Numbered from the stretch's first letter, positions 26,828 to 38,324 are shown. The stretch is DNA of 60,976 bases from Mucilaginibacter sp. (GCA_030445275.1 JAUCSE010000044.1:1-60976), one strand, 5' to 3'. Made by a program: numbers and translations. Notes: generated by a model not told the origin, from the letters alone.

Positions 26828-29221
26828 ATGATCAGGAACTATTTAAAAGTCGCGGTACGTACCCTTTTAAAAAACAAAGGTTTTACATTTATAAACATTC
26901 TGGGTCTGGCCTTGGGTTTGGCTACTTGCCTCCTCATTATATTTTATGTGGTTGATGAGTTAGGTTACGACCGGTACAATACCAAATATGACAGGATATA
27001 TAGGGTAAATACCGACATTACAGATAATGGCACCGTATCATCATATGCATTAACGCCTACCCCTGTTGCTGATGCGCTGAACAGGGAACTTCCCGAAGTT
27101 GAAAAAGCTATGCGGATTACCCCCGCATACAACATCCGTTTTAAAAAAGGAAATGAGATTGTAAGAGAAGACGGTACCACCTTTTATTGTGAGGCTGGTA
27201 TCTTTGATATTTTCACATTCCCTATGCTTTCAGGCGATCCTAAAACAGCATTAACAGAACCCAACTCGGTTGTAATTAATGAGTCAACCGCTAAAAGATA
27301 TTTTAACCGGACCAATGTAGTAGGCGAAACACTTTTTTTAGTTACAGACAGTACGACACATAAAATAACTGGTGTAATTCGTGATATGCCTTTACAATCG
27401 CATTTTAAGGCTAATTTCCTGATGAGTTGCAATCCCGTCAACAAGGGTAAATGGAATAGCCTCAGCGCTTTTAGCACCTATGTTTTGCTTAAACCGGGGG
27501 CTGATTATAAACGCTTTGAAACAAAGTTTACTGCGTTAATGAAAAGCAACCTCAATGCCCATCCACTTGACGGTAAAAAACCAAAGTCATTAAATCAATA
27601 TTTAAAATTTAGTTTAACGCCATTAAAGGACATACACCTCAAATCAAACAAATTATGGGAGCTTGGCACAAACGGCAACATCCAATACATTTATATATTT
27701 TCGGTTGTGGCCATCTTTATTTTACTGCTTGCCTGCATTAACTTCATGAATTTGTCAACAGCCCGCTCCGCTAACCGGGCCCGGGAGGTTGGCGTGCGTA
27801 AGGTACTGGGCTCATCTCGCAAGCACCTGATCTTTCAGTTTTTGGCCGAATCATTAATAGTAACTTTTGTAGCAGCCTTTATCGCGATACTGGCTGCATG
27901 GACCTTACTCCCACTTTTCAATCATTTTTCAAACAAGGAATTATCCATAACATTTCAAATACTAATCTGGCTGTTACCTGCGCTACTCATCATTGTTATA
28001 GTGGTTGGTGTTTTGGCGGGCTCTTATCCCGCTTTCTTTCTTTCGGCATTTCAGCCTATTGATGTTTTAAAAGGCAAATTATCCGCGGGTTTTAAAGGTG
28101 GCGCGCTTCGGAATATCCTGGTTATTTTCCAATTCTCTATATCCATTTTTCTTATCATCGGTACGTTAGTTATTTACAACCAGTTAAATTATATCCAAAA
28201 TAAGGATCTAGGCTTTAACCGCAGCCAGGTGTTGACCATCAATAGTGTAAACACATTAAATAACCCTCAAATACTGAAACAGGAAATTAAACAAATACCG
28301 GGCGTAGTAAATGCCACACTGACCAGCTATCTGCCTGTTGGTGGCTGGAGGTCAGCCGGTTCGATATCAGCCGATCAAAAAGACGAACAATCAACCACAC
28401 AATTTTGGAAAGTTGATGAAGACTATTTGAACACCATGGATATGAAGCTGAAAGAAGGCCGGAGTTTTTCGGCACAACTTAAAACAGATTCAACAGCCAT
28501 AGTGATCAATGAAACAGCGGCAAAAATGTTAGGCTATACTAATGATCCCATAAATAAACCACTTTATAGCGGAACGGGAAATGACGCTAAAAAATACACG
28601 ATCATAGGTGTAGTAAAAGACTTCAACTTCAGTTCGCTCAGGGATAATATTACCCCCTTGGTGATGGTTATTGGCGATTCCTGGGTAGCGCGTTTGAGTG
28701 TACGCGTAAACACCCATGATTTACGGACCACGTTAGCACAGATCGAGGACAAATGGAAAACAGTAGCCCCCAATGAACATATAGAATATTCATTTATGGA
28801 TGAGGATTTTAACGCACTGTACCGCACCGAGCAACGCATGGGCAACCTGTTTATAGCATTTACCACGTTGGCCATCATCATAGCCTGCCTGGGTTTGTTT
28901 AGCCTGGCGGCTTATGCGGCTGAGCAGCGCAACAAGGAAATCGGTATTCGCAAAGTATTGGGTGCCGGCGTTTCAACGCTGGTAGCCATGCTCTCCAAGG
29001 ATTTTATCAAACTGGTATTTATTTCTATCATCATAGCAACACCGTTGGCCTGGCTGGTCATGAACAAATGGCTGCAGGGATATGCCTATCGTCAAAACAT
29101 TCAATGGTGGGTATTTGTGGTTACTGCCCTGGCAACGGTTGTTATAGCTTTTGTTACCATATGTTTCCAGTCGGTTAAGGCAGCCATGGCTAACCCGGTT
29201 GAAAGTTTAAAGAACGAGTAA
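26828..29221 (+). CDS. FtsX/MacB-type ABC transporter permease (copy 2)
   Basis: 797 residues, same domain order as its upstream neighbour, 84 bases away. The first ~60 and last ~60 residues are nearly identical to copy 1, also at DNA level, while the periplasmic domains differ strongly (for example residues 60-280 and 480-620). RAREVGVRKVLGSSRKHL and NKEIGIRKVLGAGVSTLV are the coupling motifs. It is probably a duplicate that has diverged in ligand or partner binding. No ATPase gene is near. The gene is followed by a short purine-rich repeat (AAAGGGGAAAGGTAAAAGGC, about 29229-29250). Confidence 0.9.
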   Translation: MIRNYLKVAVRTLLKNKGFTFINILGLALGLATCLLIIFYVVDELGYDRYNTKYDRIYRVNTDITDNGTVSSYALTPTPVADALNRELPEVEKAMRITPAYNIRFKKGNEIVREDGTTFYCEAGIFDIFTFPMLSGDPKTALTEPNSVVINESTAKRYFNRTNVVGETLFLVTDSTTHKITGVIRDMPLQSHFKANFLMSCNPVNKGKWNSLSAFSTYVLLKPGADYKRFETKFTALMKSNLNAHPLDGKKPKSLNQYLKFSLTPLKDIHLKSNKLWELGTNGNIQYIYIFSVVAIFILLLACINFMNLSTARSANRAREVGVRKVLGSSRKHLIFQFLAESLIVTFVAAFIAILAAWTLLPLFNHFSNKELSITFQILIWLLPALLIIVIVVGVLAGSYPAFFLSAFQPIDVLKGKLSAGFKGGALRNILVIFQFSISIFLIIGTLVIYNQLNYIQNKDLGFNRSQVLTINSVNTLNNPQILKQEIKQIPGVVNATLTSYLPVGGWRSAGSISADQKDEQSTTQFWKVDEDYLNTMDMKLKEGRSFSAQLKTDSTAIVINETAAKMLGYTNDPINKPLYSGTGNDAKKYTIIGVVKDFNFSSLRDNITPLVMVIGDSWVARLSVRVNTHDLRTTLAQIEDKWKTVAPNEHIEYSFMDEDFNALYRTEQRMGNLFIAFTTLAIIIACLGLFSLAAYAAEQRNKEIGIRKVLGAGVSTLVAMLSKDFIKLVFISIIIATPLAWLVMNKWLQGYAYRQNIQWWVFVVTALATVVIAFVTICFQSVKAAMANPVESLKNE

Positions 29222-29302
29222 GGGCGGTGAAAGGGGAAAGGTAAAAGGCGAAAGGTTTGAGTTTTATGATTTAGAGCTTAGCTTTTAGTATTTCATTTAC
29301 CT

Positions 29303-29310
29303 TATTTTTG
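29303..29310 (+). promoter_or_regulatory. Candidate -7 box of the quinone oxidoreductase gene
   Basis: TATTTTTG matches TAnnTTTG and lies 17 bases before the ATG at 29328. A T-rich stretch about 20 bases upstream (TTTTAG) may serve as the -33 element, but it is not a clean TTTG. Confidence 0.45.
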
Positions 29311-29327
29311 CTCCATATCATTCTCCT

Positions 29328-30314
29328 ATGAAAGCAGTAATTATAACCCAGCCTGGCGTACCAGCTGTTTTACAAATAGCCGAAAGGCCAAAACCCGCTT
29401 ATTCAGCCAACGAAGTGCTGATCAAAGTAGCAGCGGCTGGTGTAAATCGCCCGGATGTTAAACAACGCGAGGGTAAATATCCACCGCCCGCTGGCGTGGT
29501 GCAGGATATTCCGGGTTTGGAAATAGCAGGTATAGTAGTTGAAGTTGGTGCTACCGTTACCCGATGGAAAGTTGGCGACCAGATTTGTGCCCTGGTGTCG
29601 GGTGGTGGTTATGCCGAATACTGCAATGCCCCGCAAGAGCAATGCCTGCCTATACCTGATGGCTTTTCCTTTATAGAAGCCGCCTCCTTACCCGAAACTT
29701 TTTTTACCGTTTGGAGCAATGTATTTGACCGCGGTAATTTAAAAGGCAATGAAACCTTGCTGGTTCACGGTGGCTCAAGCGGTATTGGGGTAACTGCCAT
29801 ACAAATGGCCAAAGCTTTAGGGCATACCGTTTATGTTACCGCCGGATCTGAAGAAAAATGCCGATTTTGCGAACAACTGGGCGCTGCCCAAGCTATCAAT
29901 TACAAAAATGAGGCTTTTCCTGCTGTTATAGCCCAACTTACCAATGGCAAAGGTGTTGATGTAATACTGGACATGATAGGCGGCGACTATACCCCCGGCA
30001 ATATCAGTTCGCTGGCAGTTGAGGGTCGGCTGGTGATGATCAATAGCATGAAAGGTAAAGATGCGCAGGTAGATTTGGCGCAGGTAATGGTAAAAAGACT
30101 GGCGATCACCGGCTCTACTTTACGGGCAAGGGATACTACATTTAAAGGAGCCATCGCACAAAATCTGCAAAAAATAATCTGGCCGTTACTGGCATCGGGC
30201 ATAATAAAGCCTGTAATAAACACCACTTTCCCGGCAAATGAGGCTGCAAAAGCACATGAATTGATGGAAAGTAACGCTCATATTGGCAAAATTATACTCA
30301 GTTTTGAGCAATAA
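29328..30314 (+). CDS. NAD(P)H quinone oxidoreductase, PIG3/QOR-like
   Basis: Zinc-independent medium-chain dehydrogenase/reductase of 328 residues. The catalytic-domain stretch GVNRPDVKQREGKYPPPAG and IPGLEIAGIVVEVG are typical of the PIG3 group; the NADPH site is VHGGSSGIGVTAIQMAKALG, followed by GAAQAINYKNE. It should reduce quinones or other enone substrates with NADPH. It is a single-gene unit with its own candidate promoter, upstream of atpD. Confidence 0.88.
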   Translation: MKAVIITQPGVPAVLQIAERPKPAYSANEVLIKVAAAGVNRPDVKQREGKYPPPAGVVQDIPGLEIAGIVVEVGATVTRWKVGDQICALVSGGGYAEYCNAPQEQCLPIPDGFSFIEAASLPETFFTVWSNVFDRGNLKGNETLLVHGGSSGIGVTAIQMAKALGHTVYVTAGSEEKCRFCEQLGAAQAINYKNEAFPAVIAQLTNGKGVDVILDMIGGDYTPGNISSLAVEGRLVMINSMKGKDAQVDLAQVMVKRLAITGSTLRARDTTFKGAIAQNLQKIIWPLLASGIIKPVINTTFPANEAAKAHELMESNAHIGKIILSFEQ

Positions 30315-30389
30315 AAAGCATAAAATGGGTGTGAAGAAAATATCGTAAAAAATGTTGCTTTAGGTATTTAAATATTTAGATAGAAATCT

Positions 30390-30397
30390 TAACTTTG
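30390..30397 (+). promoter_or_regulatory. Candidate -7 box of atpDC
   Basis: TAACTTTG is a perfect TAnnTTTG match, 77 bases upstream of the atpD start. The region around it is A+T rich. No strong -33 TTTG is seen at the best spacing. Confidence 0.5.
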
Positions 30398-30459
30398 CGC
30401 CTCTGAAATAGCATCTTATATTTTATTAGTAACAACTATTTCAGAAAAAAATTCTTTAA

Positions 30460-31980
<1,521 letters not shown>

Positions 31981-31981
31981 A

Positions 31982-32112
31982 TATGAGATTTGAGATATGA
32001 GACTTGAGATTCACCATTTCAATTCTTATATCTCATATTAAAAACAAGAGATATAGGATACGGGAATCAAGAGACGTTTTGTCTCACATCTCACATCTCA
32101 TATCTCACATCT
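31982..32112. repeat. Intercistronic hairpin between atpD and atpC
   Basis: The left arm holds GATTTGAGATATGAGACTTG (from about 31987) and the right arm TCTCACATCTCATATCTCAC (about 32090-32109). They are largely complementary over some 24 bases with about three mismatches. The word GAGATATGAGA repeats within each arm. The element occupies nearly the entire 140-base gap. A related copy lies at 39845-39915. Confidence 0.75.
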
Positions 32113-32120
32113 AAAAAAAT

Positions 32121-32375
32121 ATGACATTAGAAATTCTTACACCCGATAAAAAAGTATACGAGGGCGAAGCCACATCGGTAACCGTTCCGGGTGCTTTGGG
32201 ATTATTTGAAATATTAAACCACCACGCGCCTATCATCTCAACATTACAGGATGGTAAGCTAACAGTACGTGGCGGCAGTGCTGCTAAAGAAGAAGTTTTT
32301 TTTATTAAAGGTGGTGTTGTTGAGGTATTAAACAATAAGGTCATTATTCTTGCTGAAGGCATTCAGCACAAATAA
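32121..32375 (+). CDS. atpC: ATP synthase F1 subunit epsilon, short form
   Basis: Only the N-terminal beta-sandwich of epsilon is encoded (84 residues against about 135 in E. coli): LEILTPDKKVYEGEATSVTV, PGALGLFEILNHHAPIISTL and VVEVLNNKVIILAEG. The C-terminal helical domain that inhibits ATP hydrolysis is missing. Short epsilon subunits are usual in Bacteroidota, so this is likely a normal gene and not a truncation. It is followed by a strong terminator. Confidence 0.92.
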   Translation: MTLEILTPDKKVYEGEATSVTVPGALGLFEILNHHAPIISTLQDGKLTVRGGSAAKEEVFFIKGGVVEVLNNKVIILAEGIQHK

Positions 32376-32398
32376 CCTTATACCTACATTTATAAAAA

Positions 32399-32432
32399 AC
32401 GTCCGGGTATAAATCCCCGGACGTTTTTTTTT
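32399..32432 (+). terminator. Rho-independent terminator after atpC
   Basis: ACGTCCGGG (32399-32407) pairs with CCCGGACGT (32416-32424) across an 8-base loop, followed by a run of nine T. It lies 23 bases after the atpC stop and ends the atpDC unit. Confidence 0.9.
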
Positions 32433-32927
32433 GCTCTTTTTTAAAGCTGATACAAAGTAAATAAGCATTGAACAAACTGGATTAGTTTTTTTAGTTGCTC
32501 ATATTTAGAAGCTGTTTAATTTAAGGGAGATAAATTTTGAGGCAAATAATACAATGCGTAAAGCAACATTATTTAAGCAATAATTACAGGAGGCATAGTA
32601 ACCCGTTTTTTATAAGTTCCGATCCAGTTTTGGCCATTTCAGGAAGAAAATCAACAACTTACTATGCATGCATAAAATATGTACCAAATACCGTTTTGAA
32701 CTTTGGTATATTTAGTTAAGAATTTAATTCTTATATTTATAATATATAAAGAATTAAATATCGTTTAATTTAAAAATATAAAATATAATTCTTTTTTAAA
32801 ATATTCTTTACAACTCTTGTTATTCGCTATAGCTATATCTACCTTACAGATACAGATTCGAACAATACAAGTAAACCAGGATCAACAGGCAAAATTATTT
32901 ACAAATTAGTCTATCAAACAAAATAAA
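32433..32927 (+). other. Long leader region of the ilv-leu operon
   Basis: About 495 bases with no gene I can support. It becomes strongly A+T rich after 32700. AAGAATTTAATTCTT (32718-32732) is a perfect palindrome with one central base, and related AAAGAATTAAAT and TAATTCTTTT stretches follow at about 32748 and 32786, so it may hold a repeated operator. No Rho-independent terminator is visible between 32733 and the ilvD start. A clear -7 box was not found. Confidence 0.4.
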
Positions 32928-34640
32928 ATGAGTTCATCATCAGATACTTTATCGGCCATAGAATTAAACAAGTACAGCAAAACTTTTACGCAGGACGAAA
33001 CACAACCTGCCGCAAAGGCCATGCTATACGGTATAGGCTTAACCGATGACGACATGCAAAAAGCACAGGTTGGCGTAGCCAGCATGGGTTACGATGGTAA
33101 CACATGCAACATGCACCTGAACGATTTGGCCAAGTTGGTTAAACAAGGCATCTGGAGTGAGGATATGGTAGGGCTGATATTTCATACCATTGGCGTAAGC
33201 GATGGCATGAGCAACGGTACCGAGGGTATGCGCTATTCATTAATGAGCCGCGATATCATTGCCGATTCTATTGAAGCCGTTACCGGCGCTCAGTATTATG
33301 ATGGTTTAATTACCCTACCAGGCTGCGATAAAAATATGCCAGGCTCCATCATGGCTATGGGCCGTTTAAACCGCCCGTCAATCATGGTGTATGGTGGCAC
33401 TATTAAACCGGGTCACTGGAAAGGTGAAGACCTGAACATTGTATCGGCATTTGAGGCTTTGGGCAAAAAGATTGCCGGCCAGATAGATGATGTTGATTTT
33501 ATGGGCGTAATTAAAAACGCCTGTCCAAGCGCGGGTGCCTGCGGTGGTATCTATACTGCTAATACCATGGCCGCGGCTATTGAGGCATTGGGTATGAGCT
33601 TGCCATACTCATCATCAAACCCTGCATTAAGCGAAGATAAAAAAGCAGAATGTCTTGCCGCCGGTAAAGCGATCAAGGTATTGTTAGAAAAAGATATTAA
33701 ACCGTCAGACATTATGACCCGCGAGGCATTTGAAAATGCCATTGTTTTGATCATGGTATTGGGCGGTTCAACCAACGCGGTATTGCACCTTATTGCAATG
33801 GCCAAAAGCGTTGACGTTAAATTAACGCAGGACGATTTCCAGACAGTAAGTAACCGCATCCCGGTATTGGCCGATATGAAGCCAAGCGGCAAATACATGA
33901 TGGAAGATCTGCATAATGTTGGTGGTGTACCAGCTGTTATGAAATATTGCCTTAGCCAGGGATGGTTACATGGTGATTGTTTAACAGTTACCGGCAAAAC
34001 CATTGCAGAGAACTTGGCTGATGTTCCGGAAATCAATTTCGAAACACAAACTATAATCCGTCCGGCTGAAAAACCAATTAAAGCGACAGGTCACTTACAG
34101 ATATTATACGGAAACCTTGCCGAAGGTGGCAGTGTAGCAAAAATTACAGGTAAAGAAGGCACTAGCTTTGAAGGTCCTGCCCGCGTATTTGATGGCGAGT
34201 TTGAATTAATACATGGTATACAAAGTGGCCGTGTTAAATCAGGCGATGTAGTGGTTATCCGTAACGTAGGCCCTAAGGGTGCTCCGGGTATGCCAGAGAT
34301 GCTTAAGCCTACCTCCGCCATATTTGGCGCCGGATTGGGCAGTTCGGTAGCATTAATTACCGACGGGCGTTTTTCAGGTGGCACACACGGCTTTGTAGTT
34401 GGTCACATCACACCCGAAGCTTATGATGGTGGCGGTATCGCTTTCGTGAAAGACGAAGACCGCATATTTATTGATGCTGTTAACCGTACCATCAACGTAA
34501 TGATAAGTGATGAAGAATTTGCCGCCCGTAAAGCAGCCTGGAAACAACCTGCTTTAAAGGTAAGCAAGGGTTTATTATACCGATACGCCAAAACAGTAAG
34601 CACAGCGGCAGAAGGTTGTGTGACTGACGAAATGCCTTAA
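32928..34640 (+). CDS. ilvD: Dihydroxy-acid dehydratase
   Basis: Fe-S enzyme that dehydrates dihydroxy acids to the 2-oxo acids of valine and isoleucine. The 570 residues include the cluster motifs [17 protein letters not shown] and [19 protein letters not shown], and the C-terminal [20 protein letters not shown]. It is the first gene of the branched-chain operon, 78 bases before ilvB. A long A+T-rich leader precedes it. Confidence 0.97.
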   Translation: MSSSSDTLSAIELNKYSKTFTQDETQPAAKAMLYGIGLTDDDMQKAQVGVASMGYDGNTCNMHLNDLAKLVKQGIWSEDMVGLIFHTIGVSDGMSNGTEGMRYSLMSRDIIADSIEAVTGAQYYDGLITLPGCDKNMPGSIMAMGRLNRPSIMVYGGTIKPGHWKGEDLNIVSAFEALGKKIAGQIDDVDFMGVIKNACPSAGACGGIYTANTMAAAIEALGMSLPYSSSNPALSEDKKAECLAAGKAIKVLLEKDIKPSDIMTREAFENAIVLIMVLGGSTNAVLHLIAMAKSVDVKLTQDDFQTVSNRIPVLADMKPSGKYMMEDLHNVGGVPAVMKYCLSQGWLHGDCLTVTGKTIAENLADVPEINFETQTIIRPAEKPIKATGHLQILYGNLAEGGSVAKITGKEGTSFEGPARVFDGEFELIHGIQSGRVKSGDVVVIRNVGPKGAPGMPEMLKPTSAIFGAGLGSSVALITDGRFSGGTHGFVVGHITPEAYDGGGIAFVKDEDRIFIDAVNRTINVMISDEEFAARKAAWKQPALKVSKGLLYRYAKTVSTAAEGCVTDEMP

Positions 34641-34718
34641 TTATTGATTAAGGACAAAGGATTAAAGATAAAAGAATAACATACAATAAAAACGTACAAC
34701 AAACTAATACCCAAAACT

Positions 34719-36455
34719 ATGGAAGTTGCACAGGAAACACTAACAACACCCGCTAAAATAACAGCGGTAGAAGTTTCAGGATCAGTAGCATTATTGGAGG
34801 CATTAATTGTTGAAGGTGTTGATACCATCTTTGGCTACCCGGGTGGCGCTATTATGCCCATCTATGATGCTCTGTTTGATTATAATGATAAACTGAACCA
34901 CATCCTGGTCCGTCATGAACAGGGCGGCATCCATGCTGGGCAGGGTTACGCGCGTACATCGGGCAAAGTGGGTGTTGTATTTGCAACCAGCGGTCCCGGT
35001 GCAACAAATTTAGTAACAGGTTTAGCTGATGCTCAGATAGATAGCACCCCCCTGGTATGTATCACCGGCCAGGTATTCGCGCACCTTTTAGGTACCGATG
35101 CTTTCCAGGAAACCGACGTGATCAACATCACCACCCCGGTAACCAAATGGAACTATCAGATAACTGATGCTACAGAGATACCTGAGGTATTAGCTAAGGC
35201 TTTTTACATTGCCAAAAGCGGTCGTCCAGGTCCCGTGTTAATTGATATTACCAAGAACGCACAGATACAAAAATTCAGCTACGAAGGTTATACTCCTTGC
35301 AATCATATCCGCAGCTACAGGCCAAAACCTATTGTACGTACACAATACATACAGGAAGCCGCCGAACTGATAAACCAGGCAAAAAAGCCATTCATCATTT
35401 GGGGACAAGGTGTAATTTTGGGCAGTGCCGAGCAGGAATTTAAAGCTTTTGTCGAAAAAAGCGGCATCCCCGCGGCATGGACCATTTTAGGTGCAGGCGC
35501 TATTCCAACAGATCATCCACAAAATGTGGGTATGCTGGGTATGCACGGCAACTACGGCCCTAATGTGTTGACCAATGATTGCGATGTGCTTATCGCTATC
35601 GGGATGCGCTTTGATGACCGGGTAACCGGCAGATTAGATAAGTATGCTAAGCAGGCAAAAGTAATTCACCTGGATATTGATCCGGCTGAGATCGACAAAA
35701 ACGTAAAATCAACCGTACCTGTATGGGGCGACTGTAAAGAAACCCTGCCTTTGCTTACCAAAGCCATCGAGCAAAAAAAACATACCGAGTGGATCAATAA
35801 ATTCCATGATTATACACAACAGGAAGTTGACGCGGTAATTCATACTGAGCTAAACCCAACCTCACCGGAAATGACCATGGGCGAGGTGATTAAACAACTG
35901 AACGAAATAACCAAAGGCGAGGCTATTATTGTAACCGACGTGGGTCAGCACCAGATGGTGGCCTGCCGTTATGCCAAATTCAATAATACCCGTAGCAATG
36001 TTACCAGCGGCGGTTTGGGTACCATGGGCTTTGCCCTACCAGCAGCCATAGGCGCCAAGTTTGGCGCGCAGGACCGTACCGTGGTAGCTATTATTGGTGA
36101 TGGCGGCTTCCAGATGACCCTGCAGGAACTGGGTACCATTATGCAAAGCGGTATTGATGTAAAAATCATCATCCTGAATAATCGTTTTCTGGGTATGGTT
36201 AGGCAATGGCAGGAATTGTTTAACGAGCGTCGTTACTCATTTGTTGATATCCAGAGCCCTGATTTTGTAGCGGTAGCTGCTGCATACAAAATAGCCGGTA
36301 AAATGATTGATGATCGTAAAGATCTGCCAGCGGCATTAAATGAAATGCTAAGTAATAAAGGTTCGTTCCTTTTAGAGGTAATGGTAACCAAAGAGAACAA
36401 TGTGTTCCCGATGGTACCACAAGGATGCAGTGTAAGCGAAATCAGACTTAAATAA
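34719..36455 (+). CDS. ilvB: Acetolactate synthase, large subunit
   Basis: Thiamin-diphosphate enzyme that condenses pyruvate with pyruvate or 2-oxobutanoate. The 578 residues have the N-terminal GYPGGAIMPIYDAL, the catalytic Glu stretch LVRHEQGGIHAGQGYAR, and the ThDP-binding GDGGFQMTLQELGTIMQ...NN block. It is followed 25 bases later by the regulatory subunit gene. The N-terminal ~20 residues before the family start are variable in this phylum. Confidence 0.97.
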   Translation: MEVAQETLTTPAKITAVEVSGSVALLEALIVEGVDTIFGYPGGAIMPIYDALFDYNDKLNHILVRHEQGGIHAGQGYARTSGKVGVVFATSGPGATNLVTGLADAQIDSTPLVCITGQVFAHLLGTDAFQETDVINITTPVTKWNYQITDATEIPEVLAKAFYIAKSGRPGPVLIDITKNAQIQKFSYEGYTPCNHIRSYRPKPIVRTQYIQEAAELINQAKKPFIIWGQGVILGSAEQEFKAFVEKSGIPAAWTILGAGAIPTDHPQNVGMLGMHGNYGPNVLTNDCDVLIAIGMRFDDRVTGRLDKYAKQAKVIHLDIDPAEIDKNVKSTVPVWGDCKETLPLLTKAIEQKKHTEWINKFHDYTQQEVDAVIHTELNPTSPEMTMGEVIKQLNEITKGEAIIVTDVGQHQMVACRYAKFNNTRSNVTSGGLGTMGFALPAAIGAKFGAQDRTVVAIIGDGGFQMTLQELGTIMQSGIDVKIIILNNRFLGMVRQWQELFNERRYSFVDIQSPDFVAVAAAYKIAGKMIDDRKDLPAALNEMLSNKGSFLLEVMVTKENNVFPMVPQGCSVSEIRLK

Positions 36456-36480
36456 GCCCCTAAACTTTAAAATATCAATC

Positions 36481-37086
36481 ATGAGTACTCCAGATACAGA
36501 TAAACAGGAATTTAACATCACGGTTTACACCGAAAACCAAATAGGTTTGTTAAGCCGGATAGCTATTATATTTACACGCCGTAAAATCAATATTGACAGT
36601 CTGAATACTTCTCCGTCAGAGATCGAGAGTATCCACCGCTTTAATATTGTGATCAATGAATCAGAAGAGGTGGTACGAAAACTTACCCGCCAGATTGAAA
36701 AACAGGTAGAGGTATTAAAAGTGTATTATCATACCAATGCCGATGTGATTTGGCAGGAATTAGCGTTATATAAGGTATCAACAGATGTGATTGCCGAAAA
36801 GGTAAGTGTTGAACGCCTGTTGCGCGAGAACGGTGCACGTGTGGTTGTACTGCGTAAAGATTATACCGTTTTTGAAACCACCGGTCACCGCGAGGAAACT
36901 GACAATCTGATTAGTATATTGCAGCCGTTTGGCCTTATTGAATTTGTACGCAGCGCACGTGTGGCTATTATTAAAGATAGTGATGGCTTTAACCGCAAAC
37001 TGCGCGAGTTTGAAAGACTTGAACCAGGCGAAGATGTGATTGAGAATGAATACCTGAACCAGGGGCAAAAGGTATTTACCATGTAA
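36481..37086 (+). CDS. ilvN: Acetolactate synthase, regulatory small subunit
   Basis: Valine-responsive subunit of 201 residues. The N-terminal ACT domain reads FNITVYTENQIGLLSRIAII and continues with FTRRKINIDSLNTSPSEIE; the C-terminal ALS_ss_C-like part ends near the stop. It should give valine feedback to the large subunit. A repeat of the form GCTAAAGCTGAAAG lies in the 174-base gap before ilvC. Confidence 0.93.
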   Translation: MSTPDTDKQEFNITVYTENQIGLLSRIAIIFTRRKINIDSLNTSPSEIESIHRFNIVINESEEVVRKLTRQIEKQVEVLKVYYHTNADVIWQELALYKVSTDVIAEKVSVERLLRENGARVVVLRKDYTVFETTGHREETDNLISILQPFGLIEFVRSARVAIIKDSDGFNRKLREFERLEPGEDVIENEYLNQGQKVFTM

Positions 37087-37136
37087 GCTAAAAGCCGAAA
37101 GGCTAAAGCTGAAAGGCTAAAGCTGAAAGCAAACAA
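37087..37136 (+). repeat. Short word repeat between ilvN and ilvC
   Basis: Tandem degenerate copies of a 14-16 base word (GCTAAAGCTGAAAG). One part, AGCCGAAAGGCT, is a perfect four-base-pair stem with a GAAA tetraloop. A relic of the same word lies after leuB (about 41986-42022). Confidence 0.6.
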
Positions 37137-37260
37137 CTAAAATTGGCGGATTTCCGTAAAGAATCGATAAATCAGAATAACTAAACTTAAAATAGAATAA
37201 TCGGTGAAATCACTTCACAATCAGTGAAATCATCAAAAATCATTAAATAAAAACAAAACA

Positions 37261-38319
37261 ATGGCAAAATTAAATTTCGGCGGCACTGAAGAAAATGTAG
37301 TAACCCGCGAGGAGTTCCCTTTATCAAAAGCTCAGGATGTATTGAAAGACGAAGTTGTAGCAGTAATTGGCTATGGCGTTCAAGGTCCGGGTCAGGCATT
37401 AAATCAAAAAGACAATGGCATCAACGTAATTGTTGGTCAGCGTAAAGGCACTAAAACTTGGGATAAAGCTGTAAGTGATGGCTTTGTACCGGGCGAAACC
37501 CTTTTTGAAATTGAAGAAGCTTTGGAAAGAGGAACTGTAATTTGCTACTTATTAAGCGATGCAGCCCAGATTGCATTATGGCCAACTGTTAAAAAACACC
37601 TAACCCCGGGTAAAGCATTATATTTTTCTCATGGTTTTGGTATTACTTTTAACGAGCAAACGGGCATTATCCCTCCTGCTGATGTTGACGTATTTTTGGT
37701 TGCTCCTAAAGGATCAGGTACTTCATTACGTCGCATGTTTTTACAGGGCCGTGGCTTAAACTCGAGCTATGCTATTTTCCAGGATGCAACCGGTAAAGCA
37801 TTTGACCGTGTAATTGCATTAGGTATCGCGGTAGGTAGCGGTTACCTTTTTGAAACTAACTTCAAAAAAGAAGTATATAGCGATTTAACCGGCGAGCGTG
37901 GTACGCTAATGGGTTGTATCCAGGGTATCTTTGCTGCTCAGTACGATGTATTGCGTGCCAATGGTCACTCACCATCTGAAGCATTCAACGAAACTGTTGA
38001 AGAATTAACCCAATCATTAATGCCATTAGTTGCAGAAAATGGTATGGACTGGATGTATGCCAATTGCTCAACTACAGCACAACGCGGTGCATTGGATTGG
38101 TGGAAAAAATTCCGTGACGCTACAAAACCAGTATTTGAAGAATTATACAAAAGCGTTGCAACCGGTGTTGAGTCACAAAAATCAATCGACTCCAACAGCA
38201 AGCCTGATTACCGCGAAAAACTGGACGCGGAATTAAAAGAATTACGCGAAAGCGAAATATGGCAGGCAGGTAAAACTGTACGCAGCTTACGCCCTGAAAA
38301 CCAGGTTGTAGAAGCGTAA
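37261..38319 (+). CDS. ilvC: Ketol-acid reductoisomerase
   Basis: Isomerises and reduces acetolactate or acetohydroxybutyrate with NADPH and Mg. The 352 residues have the cofactor loop IGYGVQGPGQALNQKDNG, the acidic metal site region DLTGERGTLMGCIQGIF and the C-terminal helical domain (GMDWMYANCSTTAQRGALDW). The GVQGPGQ loop in place of the common GSQGHAH is usual for this phylum. It lies mid-operon, 109 bases before leuC with a hairpin in the gap. Confidence 0.96.
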   Translation: MAKLNFGGTEENVVTREEFPLSKAQDVLKDEVVAVIGYGVQGPGQALNQKDNGINVIVGQRKGTKTWDKAVSDGFVPGETLFEIEEALERGTVICYLLSDAAQIALWPTVKKHLTPGKALYFSHGFGITFNEQTGIIPPADVDVFLVAPKGSGTSLRRMFLQGRGLNSSYAIFQDATGKAFDRVIALGIAVGSGYLFETNFKKEVYSDLTGERGTLMGCIQGIFAAQYDVLRANGHSPSEAFNETVEELTQSLMPLVAENGMDWMYANCSTTAQRGALDWWKKFRDATKPVFEELYKSVATGVESQKSIDSNSKPDYREKLDAELKELRESEIWQAGKTVRSLRPENQVVEA

Positions 38320-38324
38320 TTATT

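Noticed and set aside
32537..32719. A 60-codon open frame in the ilvD leader
   Set aside because: No protein-like composition or family motif, and it lies in an A+T-rich untranslated leader.
32817..32909. A possible attenuation leader peptide (30 codons from TTG, rich in Ile/Leu) before ilvD
   Set aside because: No terminator or antiterminator hairpin fits in the 18 bases between its end and ilvD, and the start is a TTG without support.
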